Program-made: the position numbers and the translations under genes
The notes under the pieces: model-generated
Told to the model about the DNA's origin: nothing
The model's database searches: none
The model's input: only the letters and a program-made list of their open reading frames with translations
Shown here: in pieces, positions 9,337-17,375 of the stretch
How positions within the stretch are numbered: the stretch's first letter is position 1
How the letters are laid out: each line of letters opens with the position of its first letter
From: Riemerella anatipestifer
GTDB taxonomy: Bacteria; Bacteroidota; Bacteroidia; Flavobacteriales; Weeksellaceae
DNA: 64,000 nucleotides
NCBI RefSeq assembly: GCF_009670965.2
Contig: NZ_CP073239.1
Location: 1,178,001 to 1,242,000, forward strand
Reading direction: 5' to 3'

Positions 9337-9358
9337 TATTTTTGCTGATAAATATCAG
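9337..9358 (+). promoter_or_regulatory. Promoter and Fnr/Crp-type palindrome before the Crp/Fnr gene
   Basis: TATTTTTG at 9337-9344 fits the -7 box for the plus-strand regulator gene. Directly after it is the perfect palindrome CTGATAAATATCAG (9345-9358), which contains TGAT-N4-ATCA, the core of Fnr boxes, and also reads as TGA-N6-TCA as in Crp sites. It overlaps the expected transcription start, so self-repression is likely; it could also serve the divergent ccoI promoter. Confidence 0.6.
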
Positions 9359-9362
9359 TTAA

Positions 9363-10076
9363 ATGTCGTTTGAAAAACAGTTAGAAATTGAAAAAAAGTT
9401 TCAAGAAGTCTTTAGTGAAGCGTTCTTTCAGAAAAACCTTAAACCTGAAGATTTTGAGAAATATACATCAAGTAAGGAGGTTTTAAAGTATGATAAGGGA
9501 GATGTACTTTTTGATGATGGAGAGCTACCCAAAGGAGTTTATTTTATAGAGAAAGGTACAGCTAAGCTTTCGAAATCTGGAGTTTATGGTAAAGATCATA
9601 TTCTAAGAATAGTAAAGGAGGGGGATATATTAGGCTATCGTTCATTACTCTGCGATGAAAACTTTCAAGCTAGAGCAGAAGCAATGACGGAAATCGAGGC
9701 TACTTTTGTGCCGTCTGATATTTTTATGCAACTATTAGAGGCAGACTCTAGATTGTCTTTTGCGATGATGCAAAAAATTGCTTTTGAATTAGGAGAATCA
9801 TCTAATACTATTACTTTTTTAGCACAAAAAACGGTTAGAGAAAGACTAGCCGAAATCTTACTTTTATTAGAACTTAAGTTAGGAACAGACCCTGAAGGCT
9901 TCATTAAAATATGCCTTACTAGAGAAGAGGTTGCTAATCTTATAGGTACAGCAACAGAGAGTGCCATTAGGCTTATTTCTGAGTTTAAAAATGATGGTCT
10001 TATCGAAGTGGAAGGTAGAAATATCAAGATAAAAGACCACGATAAATTGAAGAAAGTAGGACATGTGGTTCTCTAA
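9363..10076 (+). CDS. Crp/Fnr-family transcriptional regulator
   Basis: A 237-residue regulator with an N-terminal cyclic-nucleotide-like sensor domain (about 30-140) and a C-terminal winged helix (about 155-225). The recognition helix TATESAIRLISEF has Glu199 and Arg203, the E-x-x-x-R pair that reads TGA/TCA half sites in Crp and Fnr. There are only two cysteines (97 and 184) and no N-terminal cluster, so it is unlikely to be a 4Fe-4S sensor. It is divergent from ccoI, suggesting control of the cbb3 locus, and leads an apparent operon with panB (20-base gap). The effector is unknown. Confidence 0.9.
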   Translation: MSFEKQLEIEKKFQEVFSEAFFQKNLKPEDFEKYTSSKEVLKYDKGDVLFDDGELPKGVYFIEKGTAKLSKSGVYGKDHILRIVKEGDILGYRSLLCDENFQARAEAMTEIEATFVPSDIFMQLLEADSRLSFAMMQKIAFELGESSNTITFLAQKTVRERLAEILLLLELKLGTDPEGFIKICLTREEVANLIGTATESAIRLISEFKNDGLIEVEGRNIKIKDHDKLKKVGHVVL

Positions 10077-10096
10077 ATTTTTAATGAGGTAGAAAT

Positions 10097-10912
10097 ATGT
10101 CTGTACATTCAGAAATAAAAAAGGTAACCACTGAAACCTTGCGAAAAATGAAGTTTAGCAAGGAGAAAATCACGATGCTTACGGCATATGATTTTACTAC
10201 TGCAAAAATGGTAGATGCAGGAGGGGTAGATGCTATTCTAGTTGGAGACTCAGCAGCTAATGTAATGGCAGGTTATGAAACTACATTGCCAATTACCCTA
10301 GATCATATGATATATCATGCACAATCTGTGGTTCGTGGGGTGGAGAGAGCTTTGGTGGTAGTGGATTTGCCATTCGGGACTTATCAAAGTCATCCTCAAA
10401 AAGCTTTAGAGTCAGCAGTGAGAATCATGAAAGAGTCAGAGGCTCACGCTGTAAAATTAGAAGGAGGAGAAGAAGTTTCAGAAGCGATAAAAAATATCAT
10501 CAATGCGGGTATTCCTGTAATGGGACATTTGGGGCTTACGCCACAATCAATCAATCAATTTGGAACTTACAAGGTAAGAGCAAAAGAAGAAGCCGAAGCT
10601 GAAAAACTAATTAAAGACGCTCAGTTGTTAGAAGAATTAGGGTGTTTTGCTGTTGTTTTAGAAAAAATACCGTCCGAGTTAGCTAAAAAAGTAACCGAAA
10701 GCATTTCTATTCCTACCATTGGGATTGGTGCAGGTGTTAATTGTGATGGGCAGGTTTTGGTTTATCAGGATATGGTGGGTATGAATCAAGGCTTTTCTCC
10801 TAAGTTTCTAAGACGCTATTTGGACCTTTATTCAGAAATTACAGGAGCAGTATCTCAATATGTTAAAGATGTAAAAACATTAGACTTTCCTAATGAGTCG
10901 GAGAGTTATTAA
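10097..10912 (+). CDS. panB: 3-methyl-2-oxobutanoate hydroxymethyltransferase
   Basis: A 271-residue TIM-barrel enzyme that transfers a one-carbon unit from methylenetetrahydrofolate to 2-oxoisovalerate to make ketopantoate, the first committed step of pantothenate synthesis. Family motifs are [34 protein letters not shown] with the metal-binding Asp-Ser, VKLEGG and IPTIGIGAG. Length is normal. It lies 20 bases after the Crp/Fnr gene and 9 bases before the next gene, so it is probably in the same transcript; no other pantothenate genes are in the window. Confidence 0.97.
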   Translation: MSVHSEIKKVTTETLRKMKFSKEKITMLTAYDFTTAKMVDAGGVDAILVGDSAANVMAGYETTLPITLDHMIYHAQSVVRGVERALVVVDLPFGTYQSHPQKALESAVRIMKESEAHAVKLEGGEEVSEAIKNIINAGIPVMGHLGLTPQSINQFGTYKVRAKEEAEAEKLIKDAQLLEELGCFAVVLEKIPSELAKKVTESISIPTIGIGAGVNCDGQVLVYQDMVGMNQGFSPKFLRRYLDLYSEITGAVSQYVKDVKTLDFPNESESY

Positions 10913-10921
10913 AATTTAATT

Positions 10922-11233
10922 ATGGATAAAAGAACTTTACAGAGCATTGTTTCTGTTGCAGCGATATTGTGTATTGTAGTGGGTTGGGTTAATCCATTTT
11001 CTCCAGAGATTAACTATATTATTTCTAGACAAATATTTTATATCCTTGTCGGAGGAAGTTTTATTCTTATGGGAGGAATATTACCTAATAAAAAATACTC
11101 CTATTTAATGTATCTAGCAGCAGGGCTTTGTATTGTGGGAGCTTTTTTACCCATGGGCTCTTCTTTTGAGATTATTAAGACTGTGGGGTTACTTCTTGGG
11201 GTGGTTATTTCTTTTGTTGGTCGTAGAGGTTAA
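10922..11233 (+). CDS. Small four-helix membrane protein, function unknown
   Basis: I do not recognise this 103-residue protein. It has four hydrophobic stretches (about 8-24, 34-52, 58-76 and 84-99) with short loops and a positively charged end (GRRG), so an inner-membrane four-helix protein is likely. It sits between panB and the pseudouridine synthase gene with 9 bases on each side, implying co-transcription. No catalytic motif is visible. Confidence 0.7.
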   Translation: MDKRTLQSIVSVAAILCIVVGWVNPFSPEINYIISRQIFYILVGGSFILMGGILPNKKYSYLMYLAAGLCIVGAFLPMGSSFEIIKTVGLLLGVVISFVGRRG

Positions 11234-11242
11234 TAATTATTT

Positions 11243-11935
11243 ATGATTCAAGAACAGATTCTTTATGAGGATAATCATCTGCTAGTTATCAATAAGAAGG
11301 CGGGACAATTAGTTCAAGGGGACAAAACAGGTGATGCCTCACTACTAGAACTGATAAAAGATTTTATAAAATCACGAGATAATAAGCCAGGTAATGTTTT
11401 TTTAGGGTTGGTGCATAGGATAGACCGTCCAACATCTGGGTTGGTAATTTATGCTAAAACATCTAAAGCTCTTACGAGGTTAACCCAAATGATTAAAAAT
11501 AGAGAAATTAAAAAAACTTATTGGGCGATAGTTCCTAAAGAAATGATTTCTCCTTCTCAAAAATTGGTTCATTATCTCAAAAAGAATGAAAAAAATAATA
11601 AAGCGATAATCTTTACTAAACCTACGGAAGGTGCTAAACAAGCTATTTTATCCTATAATTTAATATTGAGTTTAGATAATTATTTGCTTTTAGAGATAGA
11701 TTTAGAAACTGGTCGTCATCACCAAATTAGGGCTCAGTTGTCTAAGATAGGAGTTCCTATAAAAGGAGATTTAAAATATGGTGCTTCTCGTTCTAATTCA
11801 GATGGAGGAATTTCTCTTCACGCTAGAAAATTAGATTTTATTCACCCTGTATCCAAAGAGAAAATAACCATTGTAGCTCCTGTGCCATATCAAGACTCTG
11901 TTTGGCGAGCGTGTGAGGACGGAGTTGTACAGTAA
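11243..11935 (+). CDS. RluA-family RNA pseudouridine synthase
   Basis: A 230-residue synthase that isomerises uridine to pseudouridine in rRNA or tRNA. The catalytic motif HRIDRPTSG carries Asp61; the later segments LLEIDLETGRHHQIRAQL and GAPIKGD-like VPIKGDLKYGA are also family hallmarks. There is no N-terminal S4 domain, so it is shorter than RluC or RluD. The RNA target cannot be told from sequence. It ends the Crp/Fnr-panB operon and converges on the PorV/PorQ-family gene with one base between stops. Confidence 0.93.
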   Translation: MIQEQILYEDNHLLVINKKAGQLVQGDKTGDASLLELIKDFIKSRDNKPGNVFLGLVHRIDRPTSGLVIYAKTSKALTRLTQMIKNREIKKTYWAIVPKEMISPSQKLVHYLKKNEKNNKAIIFTKPTEGAKQAILSYNLILSLDNYLLLEIDLETGRHHQIRAQLSKIGVPIKGDLKYGASRSNSDGGISLHARKLDFIHPVSKEKITIVAPVPYQDSVWRACEDGVVQ

Positions 11936-11936
11936 T

Positions 11937-13022
11937 TTATCTTCTGAAATTTGCTATATCTAGCTTTAGCGAGAAAAAGTTAGAGTAAAAATTACTTCCT
12001 CCAATGCCAGAATTGGTAATGGCGTAGTCTAATGTTAATCCTCTATAGCGAATACCTACGCCTGCACTTGGTTGAAATGATAATTGTCTTTTTTGACTTT
12101 CAAGGTCTGTGATATTTTGAAATCGGTTAACGCCTAATCTTACAAAAATCATTTTTTGAAAAGAAAGTTCACCTCCTAGATAAGGAGTAATACTAGCAAA
12201 GTCAGTAGAAATAAGTGCTGCAGTTCTTGTAAAATCAATATTAAGACCTGCCTCTGGGAGAAAGTCAAAATCACGATTGAGTTCAAAATTTTTGCTAACT
12301 CCTAAGTTTAATTTTGGCATAGATAACTCCATTTTATTTTTAGGAGCGGGGTTGAATTCTTCTCCGTTAACCACGGTAGAAAGTTCTTTTTCATTTATAG
12401 ACCAAAAATTAACCGTAGTAGTAGCATCTCTAAGCATCGCACCGTAATTCCACCCTTTATCCGAATGATAGATAGCTCCTATGTCAAACCCAAACCCAAA
12501 TCCGTTAGCAAATTTCCCCACATTTCTATAAACCAGTTTAGCATTAACTCCAACATCTAATTTATGGGTTGGACGAAAAGCATAGGAGAGTAGAGCGGCG
12601 TAGTCGGCTTGAGAGAATTTTGTAATTCTATCATAATCTATATTACCTTCGCCGTCTATCATTTGAGTAGTGTTGAGGATATTGTCCACACCTAACCTTA
12701 CTAAAGAGAATGCAAAAACACCTTTGTTGTAATCCAAAGGCTTTGCGAAAGCCATATAATCATACTTGGCAATGCTTTCAAAATATTCGGCGTGCATAGC
12801 AGAGGCTTGCCAATCGTTTTCAATTTTTGCTAGCCCAGCAGGATTCCACATTGGAGAATAAACATCATCTTGGTTCGAAATAACGGCACCTCCCATAGCA
12901 AGTCCTCTAGCACCAGCACCAATGTTTAGAAACTCATTAGAATATTTTCTAACGATTTGGGCAATATTTAGATTGAAAACTAATAGTAATATGAGGGTAA
13001 TAATTTTAAATAAAGTCTTCAT
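11937..13022 (-). CDS. PorV/PorQ-family outer-membrane beta-barrel protein
   Basis: A 361-residue protein with a signal peptide (about 1-21, ending NIAQ) and the family signature near the N-terminus: NIGAGARGLAMGGA and SPMWNPAGLA. The rest is an alternating hydrophobic pattern of beta strands. PorV and PorQ belong to the type IX secretion system of Bacteroidetes, where PorV shuttles cargo proteins; this family also has members of unknown role. No other type IX genes are nearby, so which one this is cannot be decided. It follows the EamA gene by 2 bases. Confidence 0.85.
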   Translation of the reverse strand: MKTLFKIITLILLLVFNLNIAQIVRKYSNEFLNIGAGARGLAMGGAVISNQDDVYSPMWNPAGLAKIENDWQASAMHAEYFESIAKYDYMAFAKPLDYNKGVFAFSLVRLGVDNILNTTQMIDGEGNIDYDRITKFSQADYAALLSYAFRPTHKLDVGVNAKLVYRNVGKFANGFGFGFDIGAIYHSDKGWNYGAMLRDATTTVNFWSINEKELSTVVNGEEFNPAPKNKMELSMPKLNLGVSKNFELNRDFDFLPEAGLNIDFTRTAALISTDFASITPYLGGELSFQKMIFVRLGVNRFQNITDLESQKRQLSFQPSAGVGIRYRGLTLDYAITNSGIGGSNFYSNFFSLKLDIANFRR

Positions 13023-13024
13023 GT

Positions 13025-13912
13025 TTAATGACTTGTTTTTAATGCTTTTTTTCGTTTTGCTTTTATGATACCATTGGCGACTATAGAAAAAATCATAATT
13101 CCAGCTCCTAGGTAGAACATAGGGCTCATGTGTTCTGACTCACCAAATATGAGGTAAGCTAATATAATTCCATACACAGGTTCTAGATTTACGGTTAGTA
13201 TAAGAGTGAACGGCGAAATCACTTTCATTAAGCTGGTGGATTCTATCATAGGGTATGCAGTAAAGCCAATGGCAAGAATTAGAACTAGTAGGGTGTCTTT
13301 AATTCCTATTTCGTGTATATTGTCAAGAGTTCCATTAATACCAAGTATAGTGCTCACGAGGAGCCACCCACCTATCATTTCATAAAAAATAATATGGCTA
13401 GCTGGTGTGGTTTGTGATAATTTCCCATTAAGAATAGAAAAAATAGTTCCTAGTAAGGCACAGGTAGCTCCGTAGATAATCCCCTCTACATATCTAAATT
13501 CTGTTTTAAAGATAAGTCCCATTCCTCCCAATATTACAATGCCTATAGCAACTTCTGTCCAGTCTAGTCTTCTTTTATAGATAATGGGTTCTATTATAGA
13601 AGCAAAAATAGTAGATAGAGCTACACAGCTAAGAGCGATAGATACATTGGAAACTTTGATAGATTGAAAGAAAAACAACCAATGAAGCCCCATGATAACT
13701 CCAATGCCAAGTAGTTGTAATAGCCGTTTAGAAGAAAGTTTGATGCTTTTTCGTTTTATAAATCGTAGAAAAATAAAAAGAACTAAAGCGGTGAGCCCCA
13801 TTCTGTAAAAAACCAAAGTGTAGGTGTCTAAGCTAATCATTTTGCCAAGAATAGCTGTAAATCCCCACATGAATACAATTAGGTGTAATCTAAATGTTGT
13901 GTTATTCCACAT
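13025..13912 (-). CDS. EamA/DMT-family exporter
   Basis: A protein of about 295 residues with ten membrane segments in two repeats, each beginning with a typical EamA pattern (FMWGFTAILGK and, in the second half, GATCALLGTIFSILNGKL). The family exports amino acids, nucleosides or other metabolites; the substrate is not predictable. An upstream TTG at 13936 would add eight residues, but the ATG at 13912 (MWNNTTF) fits the family start better. It is followed 2 bases later by the PorV/PorQ-family gene. Confidence 0.88.
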   Translation of the reverse strand: MWNNTTFRLHLIVFMWGFTAILGKMISLDTYTLVFYRMGLTALVLFIFLRFIKRKSIKLSSKRLLQLLGIGVIMGLHWLFFFQSIKVSNVSIALSCVALSTIFASIIEPIIYKRRLDWTEVAIGIVILGGMGLIFKTEFRYVEGIIYGATCALLGTIFSILNGKLSQTTPASHIIFYEMIGGWLLVSTILGINGTLDNIHEIGIKDTLLVLILAIGFTAYPMIESTSLMKVISPFTLILTVNLEPVYGIILAYLIFGESEHMSPMFYLGAGIMIFSIVANGIIKAKRKKALKTSH

Positions 13913-13990
13913 TTTTAATCTTAAATTAAACTGCAAAGAACGAAAATAAATGCTAAAACATCAATTTTTTAGGTAAAAAAATAGGTTAAA

Positions 13991-14022
13991 TTTGGAATAT
14001 AAAAATTAAAGCCTTACTTTTG
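13991..14022 (+). promoter_or_regulatory. Promoter of rpsU
   Basis: TTTG at 13991-13994 and TACTTTTG at 14015-14022, spaced 20 bases, fit the Bacteroidetes sigma-A consensus TTTG-N19-TANNTTTG. The rpsU ATG follows 23 bases later. Confidence 0.75.
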
Positions 14023-14045
14023 CACCCGAAAATGAGATGTAAACT

Positions 14046-14243
14046 ATGCTAATAATTCCAGTAAAAGATGGAGAGTCCATCGACAGAGCGCTGAAAAAAT
14101 ACAAAAGGAAATTTGACAAAACTGGTGTTGTACGTTCTTTAAGAGCAAGACAGCAGTATGTTAAGCCTTCTGTACTTAGAAGACAGCAGATTTTAAGAGC
14201 GGCTCACAAGCAAAGAGCTTTAAGCAAAGAAGAACAAGCATAA
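14046..14243 (+). CDS. rpsU: 30S ribosomal protein S21
   Basis: A 65-residue basic protein of the small subunit that helps mRNA base-pair with 16S rRNA. The start MLIIPVKDGESIDRALKKYK and the segment VRSLRARQQYVKPSVLRRQ are typical of S21. It has its own promoter upstream and a strong terminator downstream, so it appears monocistronic. Bacteroidetes S21 is longer at the C-terminus than many homologues, as here. Confidence 0.97.
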   Translation: MLIIPVKDGESIDRALKKYKRKFDKTGVVRSLRARQQYVKPSVLRRQQILRAAHKQRALSKEEQA

Positions 14244-14267
14244 AAATTTCTTCTTAGGTTTAAGACT

Positions 14268-14307
14268 AAAAATCACTTCTTAATTTAGAATTAGGAAGTG
14301 ATTTTTT
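14268..14307 (+). terminator. Rho-independent terminator after rpsU
   Basis: AAAATCACTTC pairs with GAAGTGATTTT around a 15-base loop, followed by a T run. It separates rpsU from the recombinase gene. Confidence 0.85.
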
Positions 14308-14335
14308 ATTTATATTTGATAGATATTTTTCCTGT

Positions 14336-15211
14336 ATGATTGAGAAATTTTTAGATTATATTACAATTGAGAAAAGGTATTCCTTAAATACGCTTGCTAG
14401 TTATAGTAGAGATTTACAAGATTTCTCTGATTTTGTTAAAGAAACTGAAGGGGTAGATACCTTGATAAGTGTTGATAAAAAAGTAATAAGAAATTTTGTG
14501 GTCTATCTTAGTGAAAATAATCTGAGCAAGAGAACCATCAATAGAAAATTATCTGCGTTAAGGAGTTTTTATATTTATCTTGTCAAATTGGGGATTATTT
14601 CTGCGTCTCCTATGGAAACGGTGTCTTCTTTGAAATTTTATGGAGAAAAACAAATTCCTTTTTCTCAAAAGGAAATGGAAAATTTGCGAAGTGTTTTAAA
14701 CGAAGAAAAGTTATTGCTAAATAAACTTATTATAGAATTGCTTTACCAAACAGGAATGCGTAAGTCGGAGCTGTGTGGGCTTGCATTAAAAGATGTGGAT
14801 TTTGTTCAGAATATGATAAGGGTTGTAGGTAAGGGTAATAAGATGAGAGAGATACCTATTTCAGAAAATATAAAAAGAGAATTAAAACTGTATCTTGAAA
14901 AAGAAAGGATCCCTATTAAAGAGAATTCGGATTGTTTTTTTGTTCGAGAAAGTGGTCAAAAACTAACGGGGAAATTTGTATATTCTGTAGTAAATAACTA
15001 TCTTAGTGCTGTAACTTCCAAAAAAAAGAAAAGTCCTCATATGCTAAGGCATAGTTTTGCGACGCATGTTTTGGAAAATGGTGCGGAAATTGCTCAGGTA
15101 AAAGAGATTTTAGGCCATGCGAGTTTAGCATCTACTCAGGTGTATACATCAGCAGATGTTAATAAGTTGAAAAAAGTGCTTAACTCGTTTCATCCTAGAG
15201 GAAAGAAATAA
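14336..15211 (+). CDS. xerC: Tyrosine recombinase, XerC-like
   Basis: A 291-residue site-specific recombinase that probably resolves chromosome dimers at dif. An N-terminal SAM-like domain (about 1-85) is followed by a catalytic domain with Arg142 (TGMRKSELCGL), Lys166, His235/Arg238 (HMLRHSFATH), His261 (LGHASL) and Tyr270. Length and motif order match XerC/XerD. It lies between rpsU and hpf, not at the edge of an island, so a housekeeping role is preferred over a phage or island integrase despite the tRNA genes nearby. Confidence 0.88.
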   Translation: MIEKFLDYITIEKRYSLNTLASYSRDLQDFSDFVKETEGVDTLISVDKKVIRNFVVYLSENNLSKRTINRKLSALRSFYIYLVKLGIISASPMETVSSLKFYGEKQIPFSQKEMENLRSVLNEEKLLLNKLIIELLYQTGMRKSELCGLALKDVDFVQNMIRVVGKGNKMREIPISENIKRELKLYLEKERIPIKENSDCFFVRESGQKLTGKFVYSVVNNYLSAVTSKKKKSPHMLRHSFATHVLENGAEIAQVKEILGHASLASTQVYTSADVNKLKKVLNSFHPRGKK

Positions 15212-15238
15212 GAAAATAACTTTATAAAAAATAATTTT

Positions 15239-15529
15239 ATGAAAATTACAGTTCAAGCAATGGGGCTTACGCCTCATCAACCATTAGAGGAGTATTTAGA
15301 TAAAAAATTAAATAAATTAGATACTTTTTATGATAAAATTTTAGAGTGTCAGGTTTTTTTGAAAGTAGAAAATACATCAGAAAAAGAAAATAAAACGGCG
15401 GAGGTTATTTTGGCTGTGCCAGGAGATGATATTGTGGTAAAGAAGACTTGTGCTACATTTGAAGAAGCAATAGATAAATGTCATGATATTGCTAAAAAAT
15501 TGTTAATCAAGAAGAAAGAGAAAAATTAA
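15239..15529 (+). CDS. hpf: Ribosome hibernation-promoting factor, short HPF/RaiA type
   Basis: A 96-residue ribosome-associated protein that binds the 30S subunit between the A and P sites during slow growth. The pattern LTPHQPLEEYLDKKLNKL, the central KVENTSEKENKTAEVIL and DDIVVKKTCATFEEAID fit the family. It lacks the C-terminal dimerisation domain of long HPF. It lies 27 bases after xerC and just before the tRNA cluster. Confidence 0.92.
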   Translation: MKITVQAMGLTPHQPLEEYLDKKLNKLDTFYDKILECQVFLKVENTSEKENKTAEVILAVPGDDIVVKKTCATFEEAIDKCHDIAKKLLIKKKEKN

Positions 15530-15558
15530 AATATTTTTTCATTTTTTTTGATAAAATA

Positions 15559-15591
15559 TTTGTTTATTTCGAAAAAAGTGTTGTATATTTG
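15559..15591 (+). promoter_or_regulatory. Promoter of tRNA-Thr/tRNA-Tyr
   Basis: TTTG at 15559-15562 and TATATTTG at 15584-15591 fit the -33/-7 consensus with a 21-base spacer. The first tRNA begins 46 bases downstream. Confidence 0.65.
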
Positions 15592-15637
15592 CAACCGCAA
15601 AAGAGAACAGTTGTTTATTTGAAATATACAAATATTT

Positions 15638-15711
15638 GCCTCCATAGCTCAGTTGGCCAGAGCACGTGATTTGTAATCTCGGGGTCGTGGGTTCGAATCC
15701 CTCTGGAGGCT
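15638..15711 (+). tRNA. tRNA-Thr (anticodon TGT)
   Basis: The acceptor GCCTCCA pairs with TGGAGGC. The T-arm GGTTCGAATCC is present, and the anticodon loop TTTGTAA gives TGT, reading ACA. The anticodon stem has one T-T mismatch. CCA is not encoded. Confidence 0.95.
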
Positions 15712-15725
15712 CATAAAAGATTGCT

Positions 15726-15808
15726 GGGGAGATACCAGAGTGGCCAAATGGGACGGACTGTAACTCCGTTGTCGTGAGACTTCGCAGGTTCGAATCCTGC
15801 TCTCCCCA
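15726..15808 (+). tRNA. tRNA-Tyr (anticodon GTA)
   Basis: A class II tRNA of 83 bases with a long variable arm. The acceptor GGGGAGA pairs with TCTCCCC; the anticodon loop CTGTAAC gives GTA. It is 14 bases after tRNA-Thr and probably co-transcribed. Confidence 0.95.
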
Positions 15809-15838
15809 CATTTTTTTTAAAAAAAAATATTTGAAATA

Positions 15839-15870
15839 TTTGTGAGTTTAAATAAAAGTTTTTAAATTTG
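15839..15870 (+). promoter_or_regulatory. Promoter of tRNA-Gly
   Basis: TTTG at 15839-15842 and TAAATTTG at 15863-15870 are spaced by 20 bases and fit the consensus. The tRNA begins 33 bases later. Confidence 0.7.
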
Positions 15871-15903
15871 CACACCGTTACCAACAAAGTAATAAAATTA
15901 AAC

Positions 15904-15976
15904 GCGGAAGTAGCTCAGTTGGTAGAGCGTCAGCCTTCCAAGCTGAATGTCGCGGGTTCGACCCCCGTCTTCCGCT
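15904..15976 (+). tRNA. tRNA-Gly (anticodon TCC)
   Basis: The acceptor GCGGAAG pairs with CTTCCGC. The anticodon stem TCAGC/GCTGA closes the loop CTTCCAA, giving TCC. T-arm GGTTCGACCCC is present. CCA is not encoded. Confidence 0.95.
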
Positions 15977-15981
15977 CTAAG

Positions 15982-16013
15982 AAATCACAACCATTGCGGC
16001 TTGTGATTTTTTT
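15982..16013 (+). terminator. Terminator-like hairpin between tRNA-Gly and tRNA-Thr
   Basis: AAATCACAA (15982-15990) pairs with TTGTGATTT (16001-16009), then a T run to 16013. Only 4 bases separate it from tRNA-Thr(GGT), so readthrough is needed to express that tRNA. Confidence 0.7.
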
Positions 16014-16017
16014 ATAA

Positions 16018-16089
16018 GCCGATATAGCTCAGCGGTAGAGCGCTTCCTTGGTAAGGAAGAGGTCTCGGGTTCAAGTCCCGATATTGGCT
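16018..16089 (+). tRNA. tRNA-Thr (anticodon GGT)
   Basis: The acceptor GCCGATA pairs with TATTGGC (one G-T pair). The anticodon stem CTTCC/GGAAG closes TTGGTAA, giving GGT, reading ACC/ACT. It is the second threonine tRNA of the cluster. Confidence 0.95.
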
Positions 16090-16093
16090 CTGG

Positions 16094-16120
16094 ATCTCTC
16101 AGTAATGAGAGATTTTTTTT
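16094..16120 (+). terminator. Terminator of the tRNA cluster
   Basis: ATCTCTC pairs with GAGAGAT around a 6-base loop and is followed by at least eight T. Confidence 0.85.
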
Positions 16121-16151
16121 GTTTTTATTAGTTTCTCATTGTAGGGTTTAT

Positions 16152-16159
16152 TATTTTTG
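16152..16159 (+). promoter_or_regulatory. Candidate -7 box for pyrD
   Basis: TATTTTTG fits TANNTTTG and ends 24 bases before the pyrD ATG. The -33 region is T-rich but lacks a clear TTTG. Confidence 0.45.
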
Positions 16160-16183
16160 TAAATCTAATAAATCCTAATAAAA

Positions 16184-17203
16184 ATGTATAAAACAGTCAT
16201 TCGTCCGTTATTATTTCGTTTTGACCCAGAAAAGGTTCATCATTTTACCTTTAAGTTTATAAAAACTCTTTTTAAGATACCGTTTATTTCTTCTTTAGTG
16301 AGTTCTCGCTATGTGATAGAGAATCCCAAATTAGAAAGGGAGGTTTTTGGATTAAAGTTTAAAAATCCTGTAGGGTTAGCGGCTGGATTTGATAAGGATG
16401 CTAAGTTGTACAAAGAGCTTTCGTCTTTTGGATTTGGTTTTATAGAAATAGGAACCATTACACCTAAGCCTCAACCCGGGAATGATAAACAAAGATTATT
16501 TAGATTGAAGGAAGATGAAGCGGTTATAAATAGAATGGGATTCAATAATGGAGGAGTAGATGAGGTGGTAAAAAGATTGAAAAAAAATAAGGGAGTGCTT
16601 ATAGGAGGAAATATAGGGAAGAATAAAGTTACCAATAATGATAATGCAGAGGAAGATTATATTATATGCTTCAATGCACTCTATGATTATGTAGATTATT
16701 TTGTGGTGAATGTTAGCTCTCCTAATACACCTAATTTAAGAGATTTACAGGAGAAAGAACCACTTACAAAATTATTGAAACTACTTCAACTAGAAAATCA
16801 AAAGAAAATAAAACAGAAACCTATTTTGTTAAAAATTGCTCCTGACCTTACAGATTCTCAACTTTTGGATGTAATTGATATTGTAAAGACAACAAATACA
16901 GCGGGGGTTATAGCTACTAATACAACTGTAAGTAGGGAAAACCTGAAGTCAAATTTAAAATCTGAAGTTGGGGGATTGTCTGGTAAACCTCTTCGAGAAA
17001 GAGCAACGGAGGTAATTAAATTTCTGTCAGAAAAAAGCGGAGGTGTTTTTCCTATTATTGGAGTTGGGGGAATCCATTCTGAAGAAGATGCTTTAGAAAA
17101 AATAAAAGCTGGAGCTACCTTGGTACAGCTTTATACAGGTTTTATATATGAGGGGCCAACTTTAGTAAAAAGGATAAATAAGAAGATTTTATCAGAGCTA
17201 TAA
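16184..17203 (+). CDS. pyrD: Dihydroorotate dehydrogenase (quinone), class 2
   Basis: A 339-residue FMN enzyme that oxidises dihydroorotate to orotate in pyrimidine synthesis and passes electrons to quinones at the inner membrane. The N-terminal amphipathic region (about 1-40, with [17 protein letters not shown]) is the class 2 membrane-binding part. The FMN barrel begins [24 protein letters not shown] holds the catalytic serine (about Ser179). GVGGI and ATLVQLYTG are the C-terminal phosphate-binding motifs. It stands alone after the tRNA cluster. Confidence 0.97.
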   Translation: MYKTVIRPLLFRFDPEKVHHFTFKFIKTLFKIPFISSLVSSRYVIENPKLEREVFGLKFKNPVGLAAGFDKDAKLYKELSSFGFGFIEIGTITPKPQPGNDKQRLFRLKEDEAVINRMGFNNGGVDEVVKRLKKNKGVLIGGNIGKNKVTNNDNAEEDYIICFNALYDYVDYFVVNVSSPNTPNLRDLQEKEPLTKLLKLLQLENQKKIKQKPILLKIAPDLTDSQLLDVIDIVKTTNTAGVIATNTTVSRENLKSNLKSEVGGLSGKPLRERATEVIKFLSEKSGGVFPIIGVGGIHSEEDALEKIKAGATLVQLYTGFIYEGPTLVKRINKKILSEL

Positions 17204-17315
17204 AAGTTATGTATTTATATGTTTTTTGAAACTTAATTATATAGTGGGAAAGTATAGATTAGTACTTAGGGTGATAAAATTTTAATGAAAATATTTTTAT
17301 TTTCAAAAAAAATAC

Positions 17316-17323
17316 TATATTTG
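17316..17323 (+). promoter_or_regulatory. -7 box of the tuf promoter
   Basis: TATATTTG fits the consensus. The expected start leaves a leader of roughly 45 bases before the ATG. The upstream element is a T-rich stretch (17291-17303) without an exact TTTG. Confidence 0.6.
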
Positions 17324-17375
17324 CAGACCGAAAAGGGGGTAAAATTAAAAATTAGTAAAATTAAATATTAAAATC

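Noticed and set aside
9665..10027. A 120-residue minus-strand frame opposite the Crp/Fnr gene
   Set aside because: It is antisense to a gene with clear domain structure and shows no family features.
15539..15811. A 90-residue minus-strand frame over tRNA-Thr and tRNA-Tyr with GEQDSNLRSLTTTELQS
   Set aside because: It is the well-known false protein made by the antisense of tRNA genes; both tRNAs are clear on the plus strand.
14336..16120. Possible genomic island integrase next to a tRNA cluster
   Set aside because: The recombinase has XerC/XerD length and motifs, sits between housekeeping genes (rpsU, hpf), and no att-like duplication of a tRNA end was found.
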